From the NCBI GenBank assembly GCA_963575745.1, contig CAUYUJ010009480.1, positions 30,001 through 94,000 on the forward strand: a stretch of 64,000 nt of DNA. The letters run 5' to 3'. Origin of the DNA: Prorocentrum cordatum (Eukaryota; Sar; Dinophyceae; Prorocentrales; Prorocentraceae). A model generated the notes under the pieces. The model did no database searches and was not told the DNA's origin. It saw only the letters and a program-made list of their open reading frames with translations. Position 1 is the stretch's first letter; every line of letters begins with the position of its first letter. The translations under genes were made by a program, and so were the position numbers. Below are positions 1 through 11,611 of the stretch, in pieces.

Positions 1-49
1 CTGGTAATAGGAAAACTTATCGAAATTCGAAGAAATACTAGAAATACTT

Positions 50-93
<44 letters not shown>

Positions 94-94
94 T
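50..94. repeat. (AGT)n microsatellite
   Basis: About 15 uninterrupted AGT units, followed by degenerate AGT/CGT-type triplets to about 215. Confidence 0.95.
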
Positions 95-693
95 GTTGTC
101 GTCCTAGTAGTAGAATTACTAGTAATGGCACTAGTATTGGTCATAATAATTGCACGAGTAGTGGTAGTAGTAATACGGTTAGTATTCGTAGTCGTCGTCG
201 TAGTAATAGTACTGGCGTTGGCAGGCCCAGCTGTGTGTGGTGCTACGCAGATCAAGGCAGGACCTCGCCATCCCTGGAGGGCGGCGAACTGCGAAACTGT
301 CGCCTCTTTCGGCGGTTGATGGTGGCTCCCGGGGAGTGTTCAGCAACGGTCAAGTGCCAGGGTGCAAGGATAACGCTTCAGGGTGCTTGGTTCATTATCA
401 TTTCACTGGAAGGGGGGTATCTTGATTGCTTCATATGGGGTTAATACTGCACGTTCCTTGCCTTGACCTCATGAAATAAACAAGGCCATTCATTCTGACA
501 TTTAGGGGTGCCGATGATCCGTGCCTTCGGCGACGCTCCCTGGCGAATGCGTGCAATGCCCGCCCCTGCAATTGTCGTCGCCGCTGAACATCGGACTACC
601 CCTCCCCAGCTTTCAGTTATTCGATACATGTGACAGCGATTCGAATATGCATCTATGTCTACATATATGTATTAATATATACATGTACATGTG

Positions 694-702
<9 letters not shown>

Positions 703-734
<32 letters not shown>
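703..734. repeat. (TA)n microsatellite
   Basis: Pure TA dinucleotide run, with imperfect ATGT/ACAT flanks from about 660. Confidence 0.95.
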
Positions 735-736
<2 letters not shown>

Positions 737-1481
737 TGCATCTATAGTATATGAGGTTGGCAGCCACCATAAGTAAAGCTCTTGGCTCACGACAGCCGTG
801 GCCCAGACTCCTCGCCGACAGCTGCCCTTTCCATGGGGGGCCCCGGGGCCCGGAGCGGGCCCCGAGCCCGCGCCCGCGTGCGGCAGCCGCGCAGACAGAG
901 GCGGCGCGGACCTGCCGTCGCCGCGCCACGCCCCCTATAGGGAACAGTGTCGCCCGCCCCGCCGACGACAGGGCCGCGGCTTCCCGGCAGCCGGCGGTGA
1001 AGACGTGGGACCTCCGCTTCTCTCGTGCTCCGCCCTGCTCGGCCCGCGTCTGCTCGTGGCCGGCGCGGCGGGGGGCGCCGACGGGGGCGGCGGGCCGTGG
1101 GGCGGCGCGCGGGCCGCGGCGTGCGCCGGGGAGTTTGGGGGCCGCGGGGCGCGCGTTCGGGGCACGGGGCGGGCCGCTGGCAACTCGCGGGCGGCTCACG
1201 GGCCCGTGGGGGCGGCTTGCCCCGGCCGACGGCAGGAGCAGCGACGACAGCAGCAGCAGCAGCACTCCCGGGCCCCAGGGGTGTCGCCCCAGCAGTGGCC
1301 CAGAGCACCGTCCACGGACTGTGCTGGCACGAAGTTCGGAAGACCAGGATCCTCCCAGAGACACGATTCCTGGATCCTGGGGGCTTCCCCAAAGGCCAGC
1401 TTGGCCATCCCGAGTCGTCTTCTGATGGTCCCGGCGCCTGGGGAGAGCCAGCGGAGGTCAACCGCTGAAACAAAAACCTCG

Positions 1482-1555
1482 GGAAGAAAAATCAGCTGTG
1501 TAAACATAAACTTTGGGAGCTCCGCGTGGATTTCCTTTGTCGGCGCTGCCCCTCT
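1482..1555 (+). mobile_element. MITE family A, partial copy (left end only)
   Basis: The segment GAAGAAAAATCAGCTGTGT, then AAACATAAACTTTGGGAGCT, matches the left arm of family A (see 22288-22485). It breaks off after the GGATTT box into a CCT tract, so the inner hairpin and right arm are missing. Confidence 0.6.
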
Positions 1556-1867
1556 CAATCGCCTCCTCCTCCTCCTCTGCCTCGCCCTCCTCCGCGTCCT
1601 CCTTCTCCTCCTCTTCCTCCCCCTCCTCATCGTCTTTACAAACAAACCCACCCTGTCGCACCCCCAGACGTGACTGTATGCGCGGGCTTGGCGCTTCGCC
1701 CGTGACTTCCCCACTATTCGTGACCCTGACGTCTGAATTGTCGAACAAAAAACTTGAAACCATCCTGGCGGGATGGACATCAAACAAACTTCAACCTATA
1801 ATTCCTAAACAACTTTTGGAACAAAGAACTTACAAAAAAAACTTCAAACAAACAAAACATTTTTTGG

Positions 1868-2160
1868 GATGGAGGGCGGGTCACTTTCAAAATCCCGTTC
1901 GTGCCTCAGCGCCGCGCGCACTCGTCTTGCACGTGCGCAAGAGCTTCACAAAATGGAGAGCTGGCCGTTGTCAAAATGGTTCTTTCGCCCGAGCGCCGCG
2001 CACATCCACCGTAAAAGTGCGCAGCGGTCTTCAAGATGGAGGGCGGGCCGTTTTCACAATGTGGTCATCGCTTGAATGCCGCTCACATTCACCTTAAGCA
2101 TGTGTGGCAGCTTCAGGCAAGGAGGGCGGCTCCTTTCCAAGAGTTGGCTCTCGCCCTAGC
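1868..2160 (+). repeat. 83-bp satellite array, first locus
   Basis: Four diverged units share the marker TGGAGGGCGG / TGGAGAGCTGG, starting near 1870, 1954, 2037 and 2120, so the period is 83-84 bp. Each unit contains a TTTCAAAAT-like block followed by GCGCCGCGC. The same unit occurs on the opposite strand at 35510-35840. Confidence 0.8.
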
Positions 2161-2479
2161 GCCACGCAAGGACGCAACAGTCACGTGATTTGCGGTGTGA
2201 AATACGAAGTTCTGGCACGGCTTAAGATTGCCAGGGCGCAACAGACAGTCATATTGACTCGCGACGTTGAAGCCACAGGGACTGGGTCTTGGCGCGACTG
2301 AAGATTCTCAGACAGTTGTCATTCAATATGGCAATCCCCGCAATGAGCGTCAAATCTTGTAGGGATTTCTTAAGGGGGAACTTGGAGGAAGGGCTGATTG
2401 CAACATCGCTGATGCGTCTGGGGCGTCCTGGGTTTACACTGGTCCTCCTCTTCCTTGTCGCGCGCTTCGCTAGAGACAC

Positions 2480-2652
2480 CGACACGAGCATGAACGTAAA
2501 CTCTCGACGGTCCCCGCGGATTCCTCGGACCTGGGTCGGAACACACTCCCTGGCGCGCGGAGCGCGCCAGGGGCGGCCCCGCAGGCGCCACCAGGGGGGC
2601 CCAGCGTGGATCCAAGAACTCCGCGTGGACCGTCGAACGTTGATGTTTCTGC
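2480..2652 (+). mobile_element. MITE family A copy
   Basis: A foldback element. The left arm (CATGAACGTAAACTCTCGAC) and right arm (GTCGAACGTTGATG) are inverted relatives. The centre has the family inner hairpin CTGGCGCGCGGAGCGCGCCAG (written here as arms CTGGCGCGC and GCGCGCCAG) followed by a GGCCCC/GGCGCC block. It has no coding capacity. Confidence 0.8.
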
Positions 2653-3309
2653 CAGTCCTTGGTCTTCGACTCCTGCCCCTCCTCCCTCTTTTGCAGCTGG
2701 GCGGACTCCAAGTGCCAAGCTTGTAGCGCTCGGTGGCAGGAAGACGCAACAGGGCGACTTCGGCGAAGTGCGCAACGCATTAAGCAGGACACGAGCGTAG
2801 CTTCCTTCCGCCCCCCTCCCCCCGTAGATGGACAAAAGAGTGGAACCCTTGACACCGCGACCCCACCCTCCCCCAACTTAAAATTAGCCCCAAGCATTCG
2901 GCAGCTCAGGCGTGAGGGGACAAAACAGGGGAACCCCCAGGGCCTCCGAGAGGCCGAAGCCTATCTTGAAATTGGGGGGAGGGGTGGGTGGGAGGCGAAC
3001 GCAGAGTCGGAGACGAAGGGGTTCCACGCTGCTGTTCCCTGACCGTCCTCCTCCTCCTCCTCGTGGCCCCGTCCTCCTCCTCCCCCCCCTCGTGGCGAAC
3101 CCGCGAAGAGACGCCCTGGGCCCCTGCGCGCCCATCATGCCGGGCATCGCGCCCGGCGCCATGGGCGGGGGCTGGCCGCCGAAGGCCTGGGCGGGCAGCG
3201 GGTGGGGGCTCTCATGGCGCGCAGCCCTCTGCGAGCGAAGGTCGCTGAGTCTCCCTCCCTTCCTCCTTCTCCTCCTCCACCTGCTCCTCCTCTTCACCTC
3301 CACCTGCTT

Positions 3310-3344
<35 letters not shown>

Positions 3345-4317
3345 CCTCCTCCTCCTCCTCCTCCTCCTCCTCCTCCTCCCCTACATTCCTCCTCTTCAGG
3401 CAGCTCTCTGCCCCTGGTCCACTGCATTTGCGCTCCTCCTCCTCCTCCTCCTCCTCCTCCTCCTCCTCCTCCTGCATCTCATCTCCCCCACCCCAGTCCT
3501 CGTCTTCCTCGCCCTCATCCTCCCGTGCGGTACCGTCTGGGGCCCCTAGTAACTCTGAGGAGCTGCCGCTCCTAGCTTGCGCCTGTCTGCAAGTAGCTGG
3601 GTCTGCCCCTAAGCGACGAGGAGGCACGGCGGAAGGATTTGGCAGGGAACCGTCTCTTCAACGGTGGCCTCGGAAAATGGACGGAGAGCCCATTCTGAGA
3701 ATGATGACGAGGCCAAACTGGCACATCCCGCATTCGATCGATGAACGCCGCGCGCTGTGAATTCCAAATCGGCATACCTGTCGCATCCACGCGACGAGTG
3801 GCTCTGGATGCATCACGCAACAGCACGAGGGCGGGCGTCCCTGGAGATGTCCGCCGACCGCAAGCAACTGAGTTGCACATTCTGAAAAGCACTCGTCGGA
3901 CCAACCGCTGCGCGAATTAATCAGTTTTCAAACGAAATGCGCCCATGCAAATTTACTAGAGCGTCGTAACTCCTAGCGGCCTTCTGTCGCCTAGCCCGCC
4001 CAAGCAACAACGAAACCGCTTTGGTATATAAAACGCATACGCAACCAACATGCTACCCAACATTGATCTCGAACAATACCCTCGATGCGCAGTGCACGTG
4101 TTGCAACCTACGCTATGCCATCTGTGCGGTGACACCTACGTATTGCAAGCTATGTAGTGCAAGCTGGGGGGAAACTGTACGGAGCAATGTTGTGCAGGCT
4201 ACGTGGTGCGAGCTATGTGATACAAGCTTTGTTGCGAAAGCTACGTGGTGCAAGAAGACGGATGCCACACACAAGCGCACTCACACACATACCTACACAT
4301 ATATCTATATATGTATA

Positions 4318-4320
<3 letters not shown>
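2653..4320. other. Intergenic stretch, no supported gene
   Basis: It holds a CTC/CTGCTC tract (3258-3470), GC-rich sequence and, from 3480 to 4260, apparently non-repetitive DNA. Near 4130-4250 there are loose repeats of CTACGTGGTGCAAGCT type. No recognisable protein is encoded. Confidence 0.5.
3258..3470. repeat. CTC/CTGCTC microsatellite tract
   Basis: Two runs of CTC triplets (about 3335-3378 and 3433-3470), with a CTGCTC hexamer stretch before them. Frames through this tract give poly-Leu, poly-Ser or poly-Glu and are not called. Confidence 0.9.

Positions 4321-4350
<30 letters not shown>
4321..4350. repeat. (TA)n microsatellite at left edge of palindrome
   Basis: TA run directly before the 1.6-kb inverted repeat. 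A second TA run (6122-6146) lies beyond its other end. Confidence 0.9.
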
Positions 4351-4363
4351 CCCTGGAACCCCT

Positions 4364-5982
4364 GCAACCTCAGAAGATGCAAGCGTCCGCTTCCCCCGCC
4401 TTTGGGAGAACAGGTATAAGCTATCAGCGGCAGCGCTAACAAGAACGATAAGCGAACCATATGATTTCTCAGGCATTCCAGGGACGCACAGGGATGCTAA
4501 GTGACGATCGCTGTGCAGGCTCAGGGATCCCAGGGATTCCAGGGATGCGAAGTCACGATCCCTGAGCAGGCTCAGGGACCCCAGGGCTTCCAGGGATGCG
4601 AAGTCACGATCCCTGTGCAGGCTCAGGGATCCCAGGGATCCCAGGGATTCCTAACCCTCCAGCAAAACCGACCTGGGGATCCACCAGCGATCCCGCGCTC
4701 AGAATCCCTGGGATCCCTGAGCCTGCTCAGGGATCGCGACGTCGGTTGTCAGCAAACCATATGATTTCTCAGGGATCCCAGGGATTCCAAGGATGGCAAG
4801 TCACGATCCCTGAGCAGGCTCAGGGATCCCAGGGATTCCAGGGATGCGAAGTCACGATCCCTGTGCAGGCTCAGGGATCCCAGGGATCCCAGGGATTCCT
4901 AATCCTCCAGCAAAACCGACCTGGGGATCCACCAGCGATCCCGCGCTCAGAATCCCTGGGATCCCTGAGCCTGCTCAGGGATCGCGACGTCGGTGGTCAG
5001 CAAACCATATGATGTCTCAGGGATCCCAGGGATTCCAGGGATGCCAAGTCACGATCCCTGAGCAGGCTCAGGGATCCCAGGGATTCCAGGGATGCGACGT
5101 CACCATCCCTGTGCAGTCTCAGGGATCCCAGGGATCCCAGGGATTCCTGACCCTCCAGCAAAATCGGCCTGGCGACTTCGCAAAGATTTGGGGGGTTGGG
5201 AATCCCTGGGATCCCTGGGATCCCTGAGCCTGCACAGGGATCGTGACTTCGCATCCCTGGAATCCCTGGGATCCCTGAGCCTGCTCAGGGATCGTGACTT
5301 CGCATCCCTGGAATCCCTGGGATCCCTGAGAAATCATATGGTTTGCTGACAACCGACGTCGCGATCCCTGTGCGGGCTCAGGGATCCCAGGGATTCTGAG
5401 CGCGGGATCGCTGGTGGATCCCCAGGTCGGTTTTGCTGGAGGGTTAGGAATCCCTGGGATCCCTGGGATCCCTGAGCCTGCACAGGGATCGTGACTTCGC
5501 ATCCCTGGAATCCCTGGGATCCCTGAGCCTGCTCAGGGATCGTGACTTGCCATCCTTGGAATCCCTGGGATCCCTGAGAAATCATATGGTTTGCTGACAA
5601 CCGACGTCGCGATCCCTGAGCAGGCTCAGGGATCCCAGGGATTCTGAGCGCGGGATCGCTGGTGGATCCCCAGGTCGGTTTTGCTGGAGGGTTAGGAATC
5701 CCTGGGATCCCTGGGATCCCTGAGCCTGCACAGGGATCGTGACTTCGCATCCCTGGAATCCCTGGGATCCCTGAGCCTGCTCAGGGATCGTGACTTCGCA
5801 TCTCTGGAATCCCTTGGATCCCTGAGCCTGCACAGCGATCGTCACTTAGCATCCCTGTGCATCCCTGGAATGCCTGAGAAATCATATGGTTCGCTTATCG
5901 TTCTTGTTAGCGCTGCCGCTGATAGCTTATACCTGTTCTCCCAAAGGCGGGGGAAGCGGACGCTTGCATCTTCTGAGGTTGC
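4364..5982. repeat. 1.6-kb near-perfect palindrome built of 248-bp units
   Basis: The left arm from 4364 (GCAACCTCAGAAGATGC) reappears as its reverse complement ending at 5982. Paired positions sum to about 10346, so the centre is near 5173, with a loop of roughly 50 bases at 5149-5197. Each arm is about 790 bp. The arms contain 248-bp units: CAGCAAACCATATGAT recurs near 4750 and 4998, and its complement near 5340 and 5588. Within units the block AGGGATCCCAGGGATTCC repeats many times. The repeat reads in frame as Gly-Ser-Gln-Gly-Phe-type peptides on both arms, which follows from the DNA repeat. No coding claim is made. Confidence 0.9.
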
Positions 5983-6121
5983 GTTAGAAAAAACCATTCC
6001 GCTTGCAACACGTGACTCGGGAAGAGGAACGGAAAGGAGCAGGGATGATGAGAAGAGGATGCGTCTCCAGCTTCGTGGAAGAGGGACAAGGCGTAGAGTG
6101 GGTGCTGGGGGGGGGGCTGTC

Positions 6122-6146
6122 CATATATATATATATATATATATAG
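6122..6146. repeat. (TA)n microsatellite
   Basis: TA run continuing into imperfect ATATGTAT sequence to about 6200. Confidence 0.9.
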
Positions 6147-6284
6147 ATATATATGTATGTGTATATATAAATGTATACACATGTGTATAGATATATGGAT
6201 ACACGCGCATTCCCCAAACAACGCTTGCACTGAGGCGTTCGTCCTTGTTGTCCAGGGAGACTGGGGTTGCGGGTCGGTCTGGCG

Positions 6285-6600
6285 ACTATGTTGTCGCCGC
6301 CGCCGCCTCGTCGCCGCCTCGTCGCCGCCTCGTCGCCGCCCGTCGTCTGGGCCTGAGGGTCCGTTTGGCGGGTTATGTTGTCGCCGTCGCCGCCCCGTCG
6401 CCGCCTCGTCGTCGTCCGTCGTCGGGGCCTCCAGGCCGGTCTGGCCGCCATGTTGTCGCCGTCGCCGCCTCGTCGCCGACCCCCGGCTGGGGGCCTGTGG
6501 GGTCGGACTGGCGGCGATGTTGTCATGGTCGCCGCCCCGTGGTCGCCTCGTCGCCGCCCCGTCGCCGCCTCGTCGCCGCTCGTCGTCAGGGACTGCATTG
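6285..6600. repeat. GTCGCC-rich tandem repeat
   Basis: Units begin with TTGTCGCC near 6291, 6378 and 6453 and with TTGTCATGG near 6520. They contain runs of CGTCGCCGC and a variable GGGCCTG spacer. Unit length varies from about 67 to 87 bp. The Ser/Arg/Pro-rich frames here are treated as repeat translations. Confidence 0.75.
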
Positions 6601-6875
6601 CTTCGCATTGCTTTAAGTTGCTATGCCGTGCGTCGCATTGCACTGCATTGCACTACTTTGCATGTGTTACATGGCTTTGCATTGCTATGCCGTACCATTG
6701 CGTTGCTGTGCGTTGCCAGGACGTGCGTTCCATTGTTTTGTGCTGCTTTGCATTGCTTTGCATCGCGTTGCATTGCCTCGCATCGTTTCCCATCGCTATG
6801 AATCGGTTGCACTGCATTGTATTACACTGCAATCGCAGTGATTTGTAATTGCATTGCGTTGCATCGCTAAAAATT
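6600..6875. repeat. CATTG pentamer-rich low-complexity region
   Basis: Degenerate 5-bp periodic sequence of the type GCATTGCATTGC with GTTGC and CTTTGC variants for about 270 bp. Cys/Leu/His-rich frames follow from the repeat. Confidence 0.8.
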
Positions 6876-7350
6876 CCTTTGCGCCACACCTGCGCGTACA
6901 TTCTCCATTCTGAAGAAAAATTGGGATCTACCACCGTCCGCACCCCAGACCTGCTCAGACCCCCAAAAGATGTGCAATTTACAAAAATGATGCTGCCCCA
7001 TCGTTCATTCTAAGTATGAGCTCGCATCATCCCAACCGGGTCGGCTTCGAATCCCCCCCCATCCGCGTCAAATCCGCAGACCCTGTCGGCGTGTGTGCGG
7101 GGCTTGTCTGTTCGAATGGTCGTCTACGTCAGGCATCGTCTCCGTCGTCCCCTTTCCCTCCACCCTCATCAAGCCAAACTTGCCACTGCTGTCATTTTGC
7201 ACACGCGCTAAGAAAGGTAACGTAATGTCCGTGGCCGTGTTTCACACGCGTGTTGGATGCCTCGCAGAACAGTTGCGCAGCGCTTCTCTCCCAACTCCTT
7301 GTCCTACCAGACTCCTTTGTGGCCTCTTCCAAACGAGAACCGCCTGGTCG

Positions 7351-7510
7351 GGGATCTTCTGACCCGGGTCAATCCAGACCCGGGTCAGCAGGAAACCAAA
7401 AACTGCAATGCAGGAACAAAAGAACTGCGACGCAGGTCTTGGCAAACCCGGGTCAGCCAATATGTGCGGCCGCCTCGCGGCCACGAGCGGCTCCCAAACC
7501 CGGGTCAGCC
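7351..7510. repeat. Four ACCCGGGTCA palindromic boxes
   Basis: ACCCGGGTCA occurs near 7352, 7377, 7446 and 7497, each followed by AGC or AAT. ACCCGGGT is a perfect palindrome. The surrounding sequence is otherwise not repeated, so this is a small dispersed cluster. Confidence 0.7.
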
Positions 7511-7769
7511 AGAGGGGGTCTTCGCAGGATCCTGCAGGATCTGGCGCCCTGGCTGACCCCCGTTTGCATTGACCCCCGTCTCTTGGCTCCCGATCCTCGC
7601 CAAACGCCCGACGTCCGGTGCGGCCCTCTGAACCGACGTGTCACATTACCGATATCGAGCCGGAGGCTCTCCAGTCGAGATGGCTTGAGCCTGGAGCCAA
7701 AACCAGGCACGGGCGTCGGACCTGCGGAGCAGGCGAGCACACGCAACTCCCTGAAGATCCCCAGGGATG

Positions 7770-8665
7770 TCCATGCTTTTCGCCCCTGGAGCCTCTCTCG
7801 GGGATGAGCTTGAAGCCCTCTTGGGGCGCCTCGGAGGCTGCGTGAGCCCGCATCGGAGCTACGATGGGCGTGCTGGGGCCGTTTCGGGGCCCTGCGGGCC
7901 TCGTGTAGGGCCCTTGTCACGTGTCCGAGCTCGTGGGAACTCAAATGGGCGGCCGCCCTGAGCCCACTGGGGCGATTTGGGGCCGCTTAGGCCGTCTTGG
8001 CGCCCTCTCCTGGTGTCTTGGGTTCTTTTGGGCGCCTTTTGTGCTGTTTCCGGTCGTCGGGCAGCAGGCAGGCGAACACACGAAAAACTTCACGGGAATC
8101 AATGAGTTTCGCACCTGGAGCCTCTCCTGCGGATCAGCTGGGAGCTTTCCTGGGGAGTCGTGGAAGCCACGTGAGCGGTTTCGAAGCAATGGTCGGAGCG
8201 GTGTGGTGTTTTCTGGCCCCATTGAAAGCCTTTTTTTGGTGCCTTCTGTGGAAGGCCCTGTTGGAACGCGGAAGCCCGCCGGGCCCACCATGCGAACGAG
8301 AGCCACCGATTTCACTCCTTTCCGAGGAGACCTTTTGGACCGTCTTGGAGACTATCTTGGGGCCCCCTCCGGCGCCTCTTGGGCAATCTTGAACTCCGTT
8401 TTGCAAATAGGAAAAAGCGAATCTAATAACAGTAAGCGTTTGCCAAATGAAATGGAACGAGTCTGGCCTCCTGGGGCCCTCTTGAAGCCTTTTGGGTCTT
8501 CTCGAAGCCAACTTGGGGCAGTTCGGAGCGTTCTTGGGCCTCTATCGGGGCGTCCTGGAAGCCTCTTGGGCGGTCTGGAAGCTACCCTGGGCGCGTTTGG
8601 AGCGTTCTCGGGCGATCCGGGAACCTCTGGGGCCTCCACGAGAGCCCCCCGGGGGGAGGGAATGG
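7770..8665 (-). repeat. Degenerate GGCC/CTTGG repeat field (minus-strand copy of the 36.6-39.7 kb type)
   Basis: Irregular repetition of blocks such as CCTCTTGGGGCGCCT and GGCCCTCTTGAAGCC. Read on the minus strand these are the CCAAGA-GGCC words that fill 36580-39730. No protein domain is seen; Gly/Leu/Trp/Ser-rich frames are repeat translations. Confidence 0.65.
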
Positions 8666-8739
8666 CCAGCCCAGGGTCCCGGGGCCGAGATCTTCCACAT
8701 TTGACATGTGTATATATCATCGGATAGCGGCAAAAAAAA

Positions 8740-9058
8740 TCCGGGGGGTGACGTGGATGCCTCTGTTACGGGTGGCGGGGACGGGGGCACTGTGCGCAGG
8801 GGCCCCAGCCACTCCCAGGAACTTGATGCCCACGGGCGGCGGGTGGTTTCTTCAACCGGCCGAACGCATGAGCCCATATGGCCACGGGCATCGGGCAAAG
8901 TAAGAGGATGCACTTTCGTGTTGGCACACGGGGACGTATCCTTAAACAGATCTAGTAGCGGTGCGAAGTCGATAAAAGAAGGGCGGGGGGTGACGTTGGC
9001 GCCTGCTTTACACGTGGCGGACAAGGGTGCCCTGTGCGCAGGGGCCTCGGCCACCCCC
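8740..9058 (+). repeat. Two related copies of a 65-bp block
   Basis: GGTGACGTGGATGCC...CTGTGCGCAGGGGCC (about 8745-8806) recurs as GGTGACGTTGGCGCC...CTGTGCGCAGGGGCC (about 8989-9049), in the same orientation and 244 bp apart. Between them, TTCGTGTTGGCACACGGGG (8916) resembles TTCGTGTTGGCACACCGGGG at 11347. Confidence 0.65.
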
Positions 9059-9550
9059 CCACTTTTGCAACGGAAGTGGGTCACCAGGGAGGGGAGTTGG
9101 AGACACGGAGGGGCAAGGCGCGGATCCAGAGCCTCCTTGCCGGACGCTGCCCCGCGCCTCTCGCCCCGTCTACCAGGCACCGCCACACCGCCCTACCGCG
9201 CCGCGACCGTGCGCGAGGGAGCGTTGGCGCGGTCTCACCCTCCATGGGGGCTTTCGCGGTTGGGGCACCCCTTCCGCCCTGGATCCCCCCGCCGCCGCTG
9301 CAGAGAGAAAGGGGGTCCAGAAGCGAAAGCGCGGGCCCCCCCCGCGGCTGCGCCCGCCGGCCCCGCAGGCTTGCCATGAGTCCTCGCACTGGGCCCCCCG
9401 CCCCGAAGGGTCGCGCGGGGCCTCGCGCGCCGCCGCGGCCATCTGGACCTCCGCCCGCGCGACGTCGTCCGAGACCCGAGACGCACTGTGCTGAGCTGTC
9501 ACAGCGCGCGCCCGCGGCCCCCCCAGCATCGCCCAGCTGCGGGCGCCCTG

Positions 9551-11310
9551 CCACCGGCGGCCGTCTCTCCTCGACGATATCGTTGTCTTCGGGGGTCGTG
9601 GCCCCGCCGGAGCAAGTGTCGAAGGCCGCGCGGGCCTCAGCCGCGACGATTGCCACCTTTTGCGCCGACTTGCGCCGACTTGCTTCCCAACGCCAGCCAC
9701 TTCGCCATGCCTGGAATGTCTGCCGCCTCACCCTCCCGTAACGCAACACCTCCGCGAACCGCTGCCGAAGCTTAGACACGGACGCGCAGTGCGTCCTCGC
9801 GTAGGCGCCCGCACCTCCCAGCGACCACCTGCCCAGGTAGTCACGCTCGTTTTTCGGGATCCCCATCGCCGCCGTGGCCGAAGGGATCGTCGCCCGCTCG
9901 GGGTGATCTGTCCAGAAACCCACGACCTCCTCGGGGGTGGAAGAGTCGCCCTCCTCACCCGTGCAAGCCGCTCGCTTCAGCATCCGCCGGGGCGCATCCT
10001 GCCCCGCTGCCGCTGCCGCTGCGCGCCCAGCGGGCTTGCGGACCACCTTCTGCCTCGCGTCGTCGCGCCGCGGCAGAAAGTGCCCCCCCTCGAAGTCCGC
10101 GATATCTTGCCACAGGTCGAAGCCCGTCTGTATTCATGCGGGGCTCAACATGTAACACTCGCCGGAGGCAACAACGGCAACTATGGAATCGTGCGCCCCA
10201 CCCCGCTAGTCTTCGCGCGCCCCAGCGTGGCCGTCAGGCCCACGCCCACGAAGGCGAAGCGCCTGTGGCAGAAGCCAGCTGTGGCCGACGCAGCGCAACA
10301 CAGCCCGCACCTTGACGAGGCGGATCCGCCCCACTCCGCGTCGGTACCGCGCGAAATCTTCGTCTATGACCAACCGCTCCAGGGCCCCGACGAACGCGCG
10401 GGGGAAAGGTTCTGCCCTCGTCGTCGGGCCATCCGCCCGCACCGAACAGCATCTCCACGTTCGCGACGACCTGCTGGGCCTCGTGTCGAGCGGAATCTTT
10501 CTGGTCCAGGCCTGCCACGCGCTCTGTCCACAACATCGAGCGCAGAGCGTGGTTGAGCACCGTCGTCCCGCGCGGCTCGGCGGCCCTGGCATGCACGGAG
10601 CGCTCGAAATTCGCACAGTCGTCACGGGTCGCGAGACCCCGTGTGCGCGCAGGAAACACTTGCGCATCGTCTCCATGGTCAGCACATGCGACGTCACCGT
10701 GTTGATGCACGTGGCGCCCGGTGACGTCGTCCTTCGCCCGCTCTGGATCTATGCAGGGCCGCGCCGTCTCAAGCGAGGGCTTTCCCATCTCCTCGAGCAG
10801 CGCGACCAGGCGAGGCTTCCCCAAAGCCCACCCACTCCTGCACCTCGAGTCCGCGACGACTCTCCTCCGCAACCGCGCGGCACGTCCTACCGAAGCGGGT
10901 CCCCGCCATCGCAAGCGCGGGCCCCTGGCGGCGGCGGGGCCTCGGACGCCCCCCGAGCTGGTCGCCACCCCGAGGGACGCCACGGCGTCATCCAGCACGG
11001 CCCGTCGGCGGAAGCCAGGGGACGCCCTCAGCCGCTCCTGCACTGGCTCATCAACTACTGACTGGTCCACGAGCTCCTTCAGCGGGCGTCGTGCCTTCTG
11101 CACGCTGAAGTTCGCGGCCGCCGCCACCTGCACGACCGTTCCCTCGAACTCGGTCTCATCCGCCTGAAGCGCCAGGCGCGGGCCAAGGAGATCGTACTCA
11201 TGAAGCGCCTTGCGGGCCCGCCGCCGCGCGGCTTCGAGGGCGCACGGCCCAAGGGCCAGCATCTGCGCCCAACTGTTGTTCGGAATCGGCCGAGTGCCTG
11301 CGCACAAACG
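9551..11310 (-). pseudogene. Decayed tyrosine-recombinase-type retroelement gene (DIRS/Ngaro-like), frameshifted
   Basis: Conserved segments lie in order on the minus strand but in different frames. From about 11310 to 10395 runs a segment with LARKALHEYDLLGPRL-like sequence, then VQAAAAANFSVQKARRPLKE-like sequence, then EMGKPSLETARP and EMLFGAGGWPDDEGRTFP. The frame shifts near 10395 into FPRAFVGALERLVIDEDFAR (to about 10206). After further shifts, the frame from about 10100 to 9551 carries TDHPERATIPS, DYLGRWS and AYARTH. In the last segment, His48 and Arg51 (HxxR) followed by Arg73 and Tyr82 (numbered from 10046) resemble the C-terminal box of tyrosine recombinases. I recognise this arrangement from multi-copy dinoflagellate proteins of this kind. 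No intact reading frame remains, and the C-terminal tail of the frame down to 9081 is GC-rich read-through. The element class is inference. That it is a broken repeat-type gene is well supported by the frame changes. Confidence 0.65.
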
Positions 11311-11369
11311 ACCACAGGCGTCAGACAGAGAGAGAAACGATACATCTTCGTGTTGGCACACCGGGGAAA

Positions 11370-11426
11370 TGTATGTGTGTATGTATGTATGTATGTATGT
11401 ATGTATGTATGTATGTATGTATGTAT
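11370..11426. repeat. (GTAT)n microsatellite
   Basis: About 13 GTAT units, followed by an inverted ACAT/CATAC run at 11436-11464, so the pair could form a short hairpin. Confidence 0.9.
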
Positions 11427-11611
11427 ATGTACATATAACTATATACACATACATACATACATGTATACCGAAGCACACCGCAGTTCCGGATAAGAGTGAG
11501 GGGGCGGTGAAGACGTCGCCAGTCTGCGAGGCTCTGAAGAAGCCCGCCGCAGGCGCCTAGTTTTTCAAAGTATACAACGAGCGCGCCGCATGCGCAGATT
11601 TTTTCCCAGAA

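Larger units (their letters stand above)
1..1481. other. Intergenic GC-rich stretch without a supported gene
   Basis: Two microsatellites (AGT near 50, TA near 703) lie in it. From about 800 to 1470 the sequence is very GC-rich, and overlapping open frames of 150-290 codons occur on both strands. Such coexisting frames are expected at this base composition. None shows a recognisable domain, so no gene is called. Confidence 0.6.

Noticed and set aside
4501-5845. Collagen-like Gly-x-x peptides in the palindrome
   Set aside because: They appear identically on both arms because the DNA is a palindrome of short repeats. No start, signal or domain supports a gene.
7025-7070. Possible tRNA, from a GGCTTCGAATCCCC box
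   Set aside because: No acceptor, D or anticodon stems can be drawn around it, and the upstream 60 bases do not pair.
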